Part shown: positions 33,501-44,588 of the stretch, one piece after another
How positions within the stretch are numbered: the first letter of the stretch is position 1
Layout of the letters: each line of letters starts with the position of its first letter
Origin: Puccinellia tenuiflora
Lineage: Eukaryota > Streptophyta > Magnoliopsida > Poales > Poaceae
Reading direction: 5' to 3'
DNA length: 64,000 nucleotides
Assembly (NCBI GenBank): GCA_012064385.1
Contig: QRDG01001371.1
Span: forward strand, 851,316-915,315
Notes under the pieces: generated by a model
Seen by the model: the letters and a program-made list of their open reading frames with translations, nothing else
The model's database searches: none
What the model was told of the DNA's origin: nothing
Position numbers and translations under genes: made by a program

Positions 33501-35328
33501 CCCTTGCTTTCTATTTTAGGAGCTTTTCCTTGGGTAGAGGTTTCTTAGATTAGATCATGGTTTTCTTTGGTTCTCGTTCGTTTTGCTGCTTTTATTTTAG
33601 CCGTTGGGTTGGGATTTCTTTTTTTTGGAATGGTGTATGGATGGTTGAAGCACATCTAGAATCAAATGTTATATATGCTGCCTACCCAATATCATTCTTT
33701 TTTTGGAATGGTGTATGGAAAAGCCGACTTTCCAGTTGTCTTGTTTTTGAGTAATCTTTGACACGTCATAATTTATAGTAGCATATATACTGCACCAAAG
33801 GGACACGGGCTCTAACCATGCTTAATCGACAATAAAATTGCTACGTTAGATGGGCACATATTTTACTTGTTTTTTTTTCTTTACCAATTGTACACTAATT
33901 GGTTAGTACTGATTGGATTATTTCTACACACAGCTGTTCGGAACATAATGAATCAGTAGTCTTCCATTCGAACGAAAACTGAGATACATCACTTTTGCAT
34001 CAATTTCTCAGGTCCACTCATTTCTGCCTGTTTGTTTTGATTGTAGCCAATGCCCGCTTCTACTGAATTTGCAGAATCAGTTAATAGGACAATGCTGGAA
34101 AAGGAGGATTGTGTTTTCTGAATATTGAGATTTTTTCAGTTTTGAGAAATGGTAAATACTATATCTTGAAATGGTATTCTTTTGAGTTTAATTCTAATTA
34201 TTTCCATAACCTCTTTTTTCCTTCATATTGTGGATTACGCATATAAAATTAAATAACAGTCCTTTTTAAAATTTTATTTTTAGCAATGTCGCCAGAGCTA
34301 TGATGTGACTATGGAGACATAATAACTAAGAATTATTCATTTTTGATAAATGACTTTGTTTCTGTTGCTACTTGTTTCATTTCCTTTAGTTTCCTTGTTA
34401 AATAGGTACGTATTATGTTTAGCCACCTGTTGTTAATGTAGGTACATATTTCTTGACCCAGTTAAGACTTTAAATTAATGGTTGCTGCTTGCAAATAATT
34501 TAAAGGTTTATTAGCTTTACATTGCCAAGATTTTTACTGCTCTTTGTACTGTGAAGCAGAAGTGCACTGATGGACAGCTCTTAGCATCATCTGATTCTAC
34601 TCCTGTTTGTGATATCAAGCAGAAATGCGTTGATGAACAACTCTTCACTCCATCTGGTTCTACTCAACTATTGGCTCCATCTGGTTCTACTCCTCTTTAT
34701 GCCGTGAACCAGAAGTGCACTGATGAACACTGTTGGATCCACTTGATTCTACCCAGGTACCACAAAATGTTGTCAAGAAGGTTAGCTAAGCTTTAAACTC
34801 TAGCTAAAATTTAGTTACTTCAGCATTGCTCTCTTTACTGATACATATTATACCTCAAGTTGATATTGTCCCTACCAAAACTGAATCAGGGAACATTGAC
34901 TGGGAAACCTTTTGTTTCTTTGACAGAGATGGGCTTTGCTTTTGCAACAAACTGGGGACATCTTCGTAGGCGAAAGAGTATGTCTCTCGATACCATTACA
35001 TGGCTTTTTTGGTTTGTTTTTCATCGCTGCTTCCCCATATGTTATTTTTACTCCATCAGTCTGTGGAGCTCAGCAATAGCAAGACACCAAGTCCCAGGTG
35101 GGCCACTTCTATTAAATTAACATACTGTACTAGATGTTTCTTACATCTGTTCCAGCAGATATATGTGAAAGGTGTATGTGTGTTATGTTTGGTATTTGGT
35201 GTCTGTGTGTTATGTTTAGTATTTGTGAATCTTGCTTGTATACTCGCGCTTTGTGGTGATTGTTGCGTTATGTTTAATGCTTTATTGTTGTGCAATAAAA
35301 TGTCCTCCATGTTCTTATAAAGTATAGA
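30558..35328 (-). mobile_element. Candidate large Helitron, about 4.8 kb, carrying low-copy-looking DNA
   Basis: On the minus strand the 3' end reads GCTGCAACGCGCGGGG, then AAATGTCTAG followed by T, closely matching the 3' end of the Helitron at 19540-19898. At the other side the minus strand reads TCTATACTTTATAAGAA from 35328, resembling that family's 5' end. The base before it is T rather than the expected A, and the left stem of the hairpin is degenerate, so pairing these two ends is inference. The inside lacks recognisable transposons and has the T-rich texture of plant introns. No Rep/helicase was seen. Confidence 0.5.
34551..34755 (+). other. Exon-like in-frame peptide repeat
   Basis: Three imperfect copies of a unit such as KQKCTDGQLLASSDSTPV, KQKCVDEQLFTPSGST and NQKCTDEHC are encoded in one frame. 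The stretch ends near a possible donor (CCCAG, then GTACCA, at 34755). In-frame preservation of the repeat suggests a former or real exon. I do not recognise the gene. It lies inside the candidate Helitron, so it may be captured. Confidence 0.35.
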
Positions 35329-35510
35329 AAACAATGTGGCGTGTGTTATGTGTGAAATGCCTCGTGCTCCTACCTACCTTGTCATCGCTTTTGCTCCATG
35401 ACATGCGAATCAATGATGCAAATTAACAAACTCTGAGTTGCTCTCATGTGAATCCACCATATTTGGAGTCTACCTGTTAAAGTCACTGAATCTCAATCGG
35501 GGACAACAAC
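35329..35510. other. Short unassigned stretch between Helitron ends
   Basis: Non-coding. It may contain the 5' end of the next Helitron, but no convincing TC-start was found. Confidence 0.3.
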
Positions 35511-35978
35511 CTAAACAAAGTACATGACAATAAGGGCAAACGACTGTAAAAAAGGGCGTTGGTGGAAGAATCCCGATAGTGGGCACAAAGAGAGGAGCCG
35601 CCAAACCCTAATGAACAACCTTCGTAGTTTCGAGAGACATCGATGGTAGCGGCATAAGAGTAGCATATAAATCTCAAACGCGGATAACAACATAAATGCT
35701 AAACACATAAACTTATGGCAAAATTATAGTCTCGCTTCCGCATTGCGCCAGTGGCGCAACAGGACAAAGGACAACATGCCTTATAAAAAGAGGCGTTGGT
35801 GAAAAAAATCCCCACTGTGGGCACAACGAGAGGAGCCGTCGAAACCCTAACGGGCAACCTCCATAGTCCCGATTGGTATCCTACACGGACAACAATATAT
35901 ATGAAAATATATAAAATTTATGGCTAAAATATAGTCTTGCTTCCGGCTTTTGCGTCAGCGGCGCAACGGGTCATCTAG
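35511..35978 (+). mobile_element. Dimeric Helitron 3' region ending CTAG
   Basis: Two related tandem segments (about 35511-35745 and 35755-35978) each run from AAGTACATGAC/AAGGACAACATG to a GC-rich hairpin: TTGCGCC-AGT-GGCGCAA near 35744-35760 and TTGCGTC-AGC-GGCGCAA near 35950-35966. Only the second is followed, after a short spacer, by CTAG (35975-35978) and T, the Helitron 3' terminus. The 5' end was not located. Confidence 0.7.
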
Positions 35979-36111
35979 TATGACTATATGAGCTAGAGAG
36001 GAACATGCGTGAGGGAGACAAATGGATGGTGCATGCATAAGGCAATTAAAAGGAAAGTGGGTGCATTTCCCAGAATTAATTCCGCCTCCATCTGTTTCAG
36101 AATATAGAATA

Positions 36112-37095
36112 TTAGAACGACAGCTTGGGAGATGGGAGGCGCTGAAGCAACGGAGTCCACTCATAACAGTCGGCTAGTTGAAGGGTAACCAGACCTGGAG
36201 CAGAAATACAAGTCGTATGGGTGGTTAAAAGGGTTGCATATATGATTGTCAGATGTCGTAGAGATTTGGGAAAGATATCACCAAGGTTGATATAGCAGTC
36301 ATCTATCTCTAGCACCTCTAGTGCCTGACAGCTAGAAAGATCTAGAGGGTGTTCCTCAAACGCCAAATGACAAAGCTCTAAGACTGTCAAGTACTGGGAG
36401 ATAACAGTATTGTTTGATAGGTTCATATGATACTCGCTATCAGAGTTCTGAATTAGGCATGTGCCAATGCACCGTCTCTTAACACGTTATCATAAGAGTA
36501 ATTAAAACTTAAGATACAAGTAGTACAATTTAAGATACAAGTAGTATAATGTATTGTTTCTTATGACTTGTATCTACATTTAATGATTTTTGGCTCATGC
36601 ATGCATATGATTGGGTTAAAACCTTTTTTTGCCTATGGCCACATGCAAGGCTTGTATGTTAGGTAAGCTACAAACACACTCTCTTTATTCATTAACTAGT
36701 ATGCCATGTCACCAAAATACCTATAAAACAGTGCTAAGAAACTTGCATTGGCATAGGCCTTAGAAGCACCGACACTTTGCAGGAGATAGCATACCGAACC
36801 CACGATTCAACATCTTGCTGTACCTCAGATTGGTCACCCGAATAGGGATATATCACACATAAATAAAGAGGGGCCGTCCTATCACGGAACTCAAGGAGCT
36901 TGTTAACAAAGGAGCGCAGGGATGGCATGGTCTTCCAGAGGTTGCGCCAGCGCCGACCGAGCACGGACGCCCTCACGGCATCTCGCGAGGGCAGGAACGA
37001 CACCAAGCGATGGAGCAGGTCTCGTCCTCGAAGGGGTCCTTGTCGTCACCAACGACCATTTTCTTGATACAATCGTCGCTGAGCCTGTCAGCCAT
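36112..37095 (-). pseudogene. F-box/LRR pseudogene, split by a MITE
   Basis: Reading from the ATG at 37095 on the minus strand: MADRLSDDCIKKMVVGDD..., then a 2-base frameshift near 37020 before the F-box text LLHRLVSFLPSRDAVRAS and VLGRRWRNLWKTMPSL. Compared with the gene at 20712, about 17 codons are missing after this point. The frame then runs through VESWVRYAISCKV, where a 304-bp MITE (36456-36759) interrupts it. LRR-type text resumes (LTVLELCHLAFEEHPLDLSS, CQALEVLEIDDCYINLG, LRHLTIIYA, GLVTLQLADCYEWTPLLQRL) and the gene breaks off at 36112. The exons found in the other copies downstream are absent. It is non-functional on three counts: frameshift, MITE and truncation. Confidence 0.85.
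36456..36759. mobile_element. PIF/Harbinger-type MITE, 304 bp
   Basis: The ends are GGCATGTGCCAATGCA and, inverted, TGCATTGGCATAGGCC. TTA flanks both sides (36453-36455 and 36760-36762), as in PIF/Harbinger insertions. It disrupts an F-box pseudogene exon. Confidence 0.8.
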
Positions 37096-37760
37096 TCCGT
37101 CGAACAGGTTTGCTGCGGTGATGGAGATAGGATGAGCAAGGTCATGATGAACCATAGATTGAACCAGAACCCAAGATCTGTAACGCGTAACCTCACGTAC
37201 CTCCAGTCGCCGCACAGAAGGCCCGAATGCTCGCTCCAGTTCCTCCGATCGCGAAGTTGCACCGTGGCCAAGTGGATTTCTCTCTGAAGTATGCTCGGTC
37301 ACTTCTCCGATCACGAAGACGAAGGGAGCCCTTCCCTAAGCCATCTTGGTTCTCAGTTTGTGGGGGAAAGGAAGGCAACAGAGAATGAGTTTAAGTAACC
37401 GCGGCACAGCCACCGGATCGTCTCCCCATCGATCGCTCTGCATGCATATCCTCCATTAAGACGTTGCCTCGAGTAACAGAGTAAGGCGGGATCGGAAGAC
37501 GAGACGAGCAGAGCAAAGGAACGCAACAGCTTTCACACGGGCACACTGGTAGTGGTAATGACTATATCTTGAAAATTCCAGCCTGACTTGTCTCAACAGT
37601 CAACAAAATGTTGCAAACACCTCGCGAAGGATGGCTTGTGAACGTGGCAACATTTTGGACATAGAGGATCAACACTGAGCTGATGGTTTGCAAGCTGCTA
37701 GCTACCACTTGCACGTGTTGGAGATAGATGAGAATGGACAAATAATAATGACCCTGATGT
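37096..37760. other. Flank of F-box pseudogene and of Copia remnant
   Basis: 37096-37400 is GC-rich 5' flank of the F-box pseudogene. 37400-37760 shows no gene and no recognisable LTR for the Copia remnant that follows. Confidence 0.4.
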
Positions 37761-37761
37761 T

Positions 37762-40700
37762 TTGCTTCCAAATTATGAGAAGAAAGTTGGAAGGAGGACG
37801 ACGTCGACGCGGTGGCTCTGCTTCGGCGTGGACGTCGTGGCCACAACACTGGGCGTGACGGCTCTGCTTCGGGAGGAGGACGACGTGGACGCGGTGGGCA
37901 AGTCCACGTGCCAGATCTGTGGCATCTACGACCACGACGCGCTCCGGTGCTACTTGCGGTTCGACTATGCAATCCAGCCCGAATCCTCCAACCGATTTGC
38001 CAACTACACCAACTCCAGCGACATTGGGTATATCAGCAATCCGAACTCGTATATCGACTCAGGTGCCACCGACCACATGACGAACGACATCGAGCGCCTC
38101 CACACCCACGAGACCTACAGAGGCAACGAACAGATCGAAGTTGCCAACGGTACGCATATACCTATTTTCCATATTGGTGAATCTCATTTATCTAGTTCTG
38201 TTCGTCCTTTACGCCTGTCCAATGTCCTCCATACTCCTCATATTAGCAAAAATTTGTTGTCCGCCAATAAACTTTCTGAAGATAATAACTGCTTTGTTGA
38301 ACTTCATCCCCGATCTTTTTCTGTTAAGGATCGCACCACGAGGGCAATGCTGCTTCAAGGTAGAGGTCACGGCGGCTTGTACCCAGTTCCTCCCACCTAT
38401 CCTCGCCAAGCTCCACGTCATCCACAAGCACATCTGATCTCGCCGTCCAAGGAACTGTGGCACCGCCGGCTCGGACATCCTGCAACACCTATTGTTCAAG
38501 CTATTCTTCAGTCAAATAAATTAGCTTCCACCCAAAATAATGGAGTGCCACATGTTTTTGTGATGCATGTCAGCAGGCCAAACTCCACCAGTTGCCATTT
38601 GTAACATCTTGTTCTGTTTCTGTTTCTCCTTTAGAACTTGTCCATACGGATGTATGGGGTTCAGCAATTAAATCAGCTGGCGGGTTCAGTTATTATGTTA
38701 GCTTTCTCGATGATTTTAGTAAATTCATATGGGTGTACTTGTTGAAACATAAATCTGATGTGGAACATGTGTTTTATCAATTTCAAAAACAAGTTGAACT
38801 CTCTCTTGGCACTAAAATTCTCTCTGTCCAATCGGACTGGGGAGGGGACTATCAGAAACTTCATACTTATTTCAATAACACCGGCATCACACATCGCATA
38901 TCTTGCCCTCACACCCATCAACAAAATGGGGCTATAGAGCGTATACACTGCCATCTCATCGAAACAGCATTAGCACTCCTTCACAATCCTCTGCTCCACT
39001 TCGGTTTTGGGATAATGCCGTCCTTACAGCTTGCTATTTGGTTAATCGCATGCCGAGTCGTGTTATTCAGAACTCAACTCCAGTAACCAAACTCTTTGAA
39101 AAGAATGTTGATTACGTCTTCCTTCGTGTCTTCGGATGCGCATGTTGGCCCAATCTCAGGCCGTACAACAACCGCAAACTCAGTTTTTGCTCAAAGATGT
39201 GTGTGTTCTTAGGATACAGTTCCAATCATATGGGCTTCCGCTGTTTGGATCGCTCTACCAGTCGGATTTACGTGTCGTGCGATGTCGTGTTCGACGAACA
39301 CGTATTCCCTTTCTCCACCGACTCCCCGCCATCTTCTCCACTTACCGAAGAAGCCATACTCCTTCCTGAACCAGATACAGACGAACCTTTATGCAATGAT
39401 ATGGCAGATGCTACTGACAGGCTTGTTTCTCCCTCTCTTGCAGGTACATCACCACTTCATCATGCTGTCCCACTTGCACCCTCTCATGTCGATCATGTGG
39501 AGGCAGAAGGGCACGTCGATCACGCAGAGCATGCAGTCCATGATGGGCTTCCCGAGCCGGAGGCCCATGAAACGCACCCGCGTACTCCGTCACCTGTGCA
39601 TCATGGGCCGGCCCACAATGATGCTCCCGGCTCTGCTGGTTCGTCTCCGACTAGCATGACTCCGTCGTCGGCACGTTATGGATCGTCGTCATCCCCTGAA
39701 GCAGCTGCACTCCCCTCTCGCCATCTCGTCAAGCCGGTTCGTCTGTTCGATGGCATCATTCACTATGATTTGAAGAAACGTGCCTTTTCTGCAGAGCCAA
39801 CTTCTCATGTCGATGCTCGGCAAGTTCCTGCCTGGAAGTCGGCTATGGATGCTGAGTTTGGTGCACTCCAAGTAAATCACACCTGGCGCCTTGCTGATCC
39901 ACCGCCTGGTCGTCACATCGTCGGTTGCAAGTGGGTTTTCAAGCTGAAACAGAAACCGGATGGATCAGTGGGTCGGTACAAGGCTTGCATCGTCGTTAAA
40001 GGGTTCACACAGCGTCAAGGGATTGATTATACATACACCTTTTCTCCAGTGGTTAAACCTACCACTGTTCGGCTGATTCTGTCCATCGCCGTGTCCCGGG
40101 GGTGGTCTCTTCGTCAAGTCGATGTTCAGAATGCATTCCTCCACGGCGATATTCAGGAGGAGGTGTATATGTATCAGCCTCCAGGTTATGTCGATAAAAT
40201 TTTCCAAATCGTGTCTGTCGTCTTCAGAAATCCCTCTACGGGCTCAAGCAGTCACCAAGAGCCTGGTATTCGAAGCTCAACTCCAAACTTCAGTCCTTGG
40301 GTTTTGTCCCATCAAAGGCAGACACTTCGTTGTTCGAAGCAAGTGATCATCTACGTCGATGATAGTATCATCACTGAGTCATGCAAGCAAGCTGTTGACA
40401 AACTGATGAAGCAGCTACGTATGACTCCTTTGCACTAAAGGATTTGGGCAAGTTGTCATTCTTCCTTGGTATTGAGGTGATAGATACGGATAGTGGTATT
40501 GCGCTTACTCAGGTTAAGTATGCAGCAGATCTTCTTCAGAAAGTAAACATGCATAACTGCAAAGATATTTCTACACTGATGTCATCCTCGGAGAAGCTTA
40601 GCAGAACAGCCGGAACACTATTAACAGATGACTTGACCTTTGTGTACAGAAGTACAGTGGGTGAATCTTGGGCTGCAAATTCAGAGATCGTCGTCGACAG

Positions 40701-41013
40701 AACTGAGTGTGTATACGGATGCAGACTAGGCAGGATGCCCTGACGATCGTTGATCAACAGGTGGCTATGCCGTATTCTATGGGGCCAATCTCGTGTCATG
40801 GAGTTCGCGAAAGCAACCAACTGTCAGCCGTTCGAGTACGGAGACAGAATACAAAGCCACCTGGTTGCAATCAGTCTCACAGAACTAGGAGTGTTTCAAT
40901 CCCAAGCACCAACGCTGTGGTGCGACAACCTTGGAGCAACGTTCCTCACTGCCAATCCTATGTTTCACGCTCGGGCGAAACATATAGAAATCGATTTTCA
41001 CTGTACTGGCTAA
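37762..41013 (+). pseudogene. Degenerate Copia Gag-Pol (possibly Ale/Retrofit-like)
   Basis: Copia-order domains are spread over three frames: zinc knuckle CQICGIYDHDALRC (about 37912), protease YIDSGATDHMT (about 38050), GAG-pre-integrase ELWHRRLGHP (about 38452), integrase (LVHTDVWGSAIKSAGG, QSDWGGDY, CPHTHQQNGAIER; 38635-38945), reverse transcriptase (VGCKWVFKLKQKPDGS, VDVQNAFLHGDI about 40117; catalytic IIYVDDSIIT about 40350) and an RNase H end with HARAKHIEIDFH (about 40970). Frameshifts fall near 38560, 38985, 40200 and 40430, and more decay follows in RNase H. The N-terminal part of Gag and both LTRs were not found. Protease before integrase before reverse transcriptase identifies Copia; the lineage is a weak guess. 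It cannot encode a working polyprotein. Confidence 0.88.
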
Positions 41014-41044
41014 TTATATGTCAAAGTTGTTACTCCAAAGATTA

Positions 41045-41560
41045 GTGTTTTATGAAAAAATAAACCAGGTTGTGGTTTAGTACAACAAAAGCCCCAAGAA
41101 TTGAAGTGCAGTGTTTTGACATCCGGGCTACATGTATCCCTATATTTTAAACATTCGAAAAAAATTGAAGTTCCAAAAAAAATCTGAAAAAATATGTACA
41201 TATAGCCAACAATGAATACTACTTGTCTTCAAATTCTCAATCTGAATTACATTGTATTGTACACTACACAAAAAGAAAAAAAATGTAGATCTGGGTGTGT
41301 GTGAACAGTACACATTTAAGGTTGTCAGATTTTGACAGAATTTATCTTTCTCACGTAGCCCAGAATACAAATAATTTCTTCATTAAATTTTACACACTTG
41401 TCGGAGAAAGTATTGGCTACAACCAATTTTATTTTTAGATTTTTTTAACTTTTAAATATTGTTTACAAAATTTTCAAAATAAAAGGCTACATGTAGCTTG
41501 AGTTCCAAAAGGATTTTTCACAAGAGTCGGTGTTATATGCAATTTGCTCCGGGAGAGATG
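41045..41560. other. AT-rich spacer, possible small inverted-repeat element
   Basis: GGGCTACATGTA near 41126 and GGCTACATGTAGC near 41486 mark the two ends of an AT-rich stretch, suggesting a MITE or other small element. The shared word is itself nearly palindromic, so this is weak. No gene. Confidence 0.3.
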
Positions 41561-41573
41561 ACGGGAGGGGAGA

Positions 41574-41585
41574 TTGTGTGTGTGT

Positions 41586-41616
<31 letters not shown>

Positions 41617-41624
41617 GGGGGGGG
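41574..41624 (+). repeat. (TG)n(G)n simple repeat
   Basis: About 12 TG units are followed by a run of more than 20 G directly at the left edge of the duplicated mTERF segment. Confidence 0.95.
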
Positions 41625-41639
41625 GCGGCGAAGAGAAAA

Positions 41640-43040
41640 ATTCAGCCTCCAGCCCTCCACCAACCAACCACGGCTTGCCGGCCGCCGTCGCCACCATGCT
41701 CCACCTCTAGATGCACCTTCGCCCGCTGCATCGCATTGCCTCTCACTCCAACATGGCCAAGCTGCCCTCCTCTCTACACCGCCGCCTCTTCCTCTCCGCC
41801 TTCGCCTCCGCCTCCGCCTGCACCAGCACCACCCCATTCTCCACCGAAGAGTACCTCGTGGCCACATGCGGCCTCAACCGAGCCCAGGCGCTCAAGGCGA
41901 CAGGAGTTCATACTTCATATCAATGGAACAGGGATAGACGCACGATCCAGGTACACAAAATGCATTAGCCTCGTGGTGCCAAGATTCAGGGACATGGAAA
42001 CTCTGAATAATCAGGAATAGCAGAACATCTTATAGAGTTCTTCTGCTCGAAACTGAATATTGAAACATGGAAAGGTACAACTGATTAGAGGTGGCATTGA
42101 AGTGCGCCATTAGACCAACATACAACTCGATCTCAGGAATGATATGATACATGGGGAGGGCAGAGTAACCTGGGAAGGTTAGAGAAAACCCATGTTCTTT
42201 ATATTTTGTGGCGGTCATGGCACCTCAAGAATGATATGATACATGGGGAGGGCAGAGCAACAATTGCAGATTCTATTAGTGTCTTAACTAATTATGAGAA
42301 CACGCTGCTCCCAACCTGTATACTAGATGATGATACAAAAGGAAAAAGACCAATGTATGAAAATGCTTGGGAGAGGAATACCTACGACATTATACCACAG
42401 CGTCGATGGCAACCTCCTCCCGAGGGACAGGCAAAGGTGAACGTCGACGCCGGCTTCAGGGAAGGTACAGGAGAAGCTAGTGCAGGGATTGTAATCAGGG
42501 ACTGCCGTGGCCTAGTGCTACTGGCAGCATACAAGACCCTTCACAATTGCAGATCTGCAGCTGAGGCAGAAGCCCTGGCTTACTTGGAAGGGCTACGTGC
42601 GGCGATGGAATGGGTGAACATGCCAATTCTACTTGCGTTGGATAATACGGACATCGCAGATGCTTTGATGAAGAACAACCCATTGAGATCACCGTGGGCA
42701 GTGATTATTGATGAAGCCAAAGGTGTAATCCAGTGTCTTCAGAATGTGCAAGTGCACAAGATAAAGAGAGAGTTGAATAGGGTAGCTCATGTTCTTGCTC
42801 AACTGGCCATGAACTCGCAAGCCTGTGTGGAGTGGAAGCTAGCTTAGTGCTCCGTCGGGAATTGTCGACTTACTGGACCAGGAATGTAACCCCTATTTTC
42901 CATCATTAATAAAGCTCTCTCTCTCTTTACGATAAAAAAAACATACAACTCGATCTCGCTATGTGGATTCTGGAAGGGAGAATCATTTCCTTGCCACTCA
43001 AAGCAGCTGAATAATAAAAAATATCTCAATTTGGTCATTT
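41640..43040 (+). pseudogene. Chimeric duplicate: mTERF N-terminus joined to F-box-downstream DNA
   Basis: 41640-41900 matches the 5' flank and first ~70 codons of the mTERF gene (ATG at 41697, then LPSSLHRRL, STEEYLVATCGLNRAQALKA). A TAG replaces a CAG codon five codons after the ATG (41706-41708), so it cannot encode the protein. At about 41899-41901 the sequence switches to the reverse complement of 13658-13350. In the parent both pieces lie in the same order and strand, so the copy is an inverted duplicate of the 13.35-16.4 kb block with about 2.45 kb deleted. The junction shares GAC with both parents. A LINE at 42135-42940 splits the second part. Confidence 0.85.
42135..42940 (+). mobile_element. 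5'-truncated LINE with RNase H domain and 17-bp target duplication
   Basis: Flanked by ACATACAACTCGATCTC at 42118-42134 and 42941-42957, with a short A-rich tail (42931-42940). A frame from about 42206 to 42847 encodes a plant LINE RNase H domain: KVNVDAGFREGTGEASAGI, VIRDCRGLVLLAAY, RSAAEAEALAYLEGLRAAME, LALDNTDIADAL, IKRELNRVAHVLAQLA. RNase H D, E and D positions appear present (VDAGF, EAEAL, LDNTD). The 5' end shows an internal duplication: GATATGATACATGGGGAGGG occurs at 42142 and 42234. Confidence 0.92.
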
Positions 43041-43711
43041 TACTGTAAACATAGAGGCTTGCTTCGGTGGCCTCCCCCTGATGTAAAAGTAAGAGGTAAG
43101 TTTCCCCGCGTGGGTTATCGATGGGTTCCGCCTGGGTTATCGATGGGTTTTGGCCCGCCCAAGCCTTCGTATACCCAGCGTATAGGTAGAATTGTACAGC
43201 GCCTCCACCTCCCGGTCCCACGTCACCTCCCGATCCCACGTCCGTTAATCGCGTGATCTACCCCGCTTTGAATCCGCGGCTCGCGATCCCAGCAGGAGGT
43301 TCATATCGCATGTCGTGGGCGATTTCGACTCAGCTCTGCGACGACCGGAACCCTAAAACCTTAGCGACGATCGGGTTCTAGATTTGGAGGCCCATAGTTG
43401 GACGGAGCCAGTACAACATCGGCCATTGGACGACTGCGACGACTCTTGGAGATCACTTCACCACCGAACTTCATCTCTCCGAGGCGGAACAAGGGCGACG
43501 ATCGGGCGAGGCAGCACAAGGTCACCGGCTGATTGGGTCTATTTCCGCTAGGGTTTGAGTCGTGGGTGATCGGTTGTCCTCCTCCATTGTGTATCTGCGT
43601 CCTCCGTGGTGGTCTCCTAAGGTAATAACCATCCCCCATCTCGTTAGGTCACGTGTAGTTGATATAGCAATGGAACTAGGGATCGGTTCATGATTTGAAG
43701 TCATCTAGGTA
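43041..43711. other. Upstream region of FAR1-like gene
   Basis: GC-rich with stops in all frames. It may include 5' UTR of the FAR1-like gene. The doubled word GGGTTATCGATGGGTT occurs near 43113 and 43136. Confidence 0.4.
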
Positions 43712-44588
43712 ATGGCTGAGGGGGTGGCTGAGGGTAGTTCAAGTAGGATGGAGGAAGATAACGGCTACACTGAAGATGAAGATTCTTGTTCGAGTTATGA
43801 CATTGGTGATCTGACAACCGGATCCCCAAAACCTGAAGACGATGCTGACGACGGTGGTGACAATACTCATGATGCGGACAATACTGAGGGCAACGAGACC
43901 CCCGGTGATAGTGTGAGTGAAGTTTCAATTTATGTGAAGTTGTTTTGAGTGCAACGAGCAATTATACAATTTATGTAATATTGTTTTCAAATTTGTAGAC
44001 GAGAATGTTGTTGATAAAGACCAGAACAATAGCGATGTATTGGTCTCGGAATTCATTACATATGTATGCCACGTGTTTTATATTTGTGTGGCATGCAATG
44101 GATTAAATTATAACTTACATTTGTTTTTGTTTTGTTCAGGTATTAGATGGCAATGAAATATGTATGATTATTATGGTGATTCGGACTTGGAGATCATTGA
44201 AGATTGTATTTATTTTTATGTCAAGCAATGAATGGCACAACTATATTCATAGTTTACATGGGTTTGTTTTTAATGCCTAGGTCACTTCTGACGCTATTTA
44301 CGAGATTGAATCTAATGTGGTATCTAGCAATGATCCTGAAGATAAGCAGGATACGTACTGGAAGATAATGGATATGAGGTTTGCATTTGAAGTTACAGCT
44401 TATGTTTACTATAACAGCTATGCTAGAGATCATGGATTCCGCATTAGAAAGTGGAAGATCAAGAAGAGTAAAGGTACTATAAAAGAGATACGCGGGAGGC
44501 GGTTTGTCGGTTCCAGGGAAGGCAAACGTGACATCAATCTGCTGACTATGGAGAACCGCACGCGTAGGTTACGTCCTGAGTCTTGCTG
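43712..44588 (+). pseudogene. FAR1/FHY3-like gene, 5' part only, cut by an LTR
   Basis: Exon 1 begins at the ATG at 43712 with an acidic, low-complexity N-terminus (MEEDNGYTEDEDSCSSYD, PEDDADDGGDNTHDAD). Likely donors lie at 43904-43913. A second exon-like stretch starts at 43999 (ENVVDKDQNNSDVLVSEFIT), a short one follows near 44141, and the next starts at 44281 after CCTAG. That exon holds the FAR1 DNA-binding domain start: MRFAFEVTAYVYYNSYARDH, GFRIRKWKIKKSKGTIKE, then RFVGSREGKRDINL. FAR1/FHY3 proteins are MULE-transposase-derived transcription factors; a MULE transposase itself is the alternative. At 44589 the reading frame runs into a reverse-orientation LTR and the remainder (transposase core, SWIM) is not seen. 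Exon borders are approximate. Confidence 0.75.

Noticed and set aside
36085..36125. Stowaway MITE terminus (CTCCATCTGTTTCAGAATAT)
   Set aside because: It resembles a Stowaway end, but no inverted partner or TA duplication was found.
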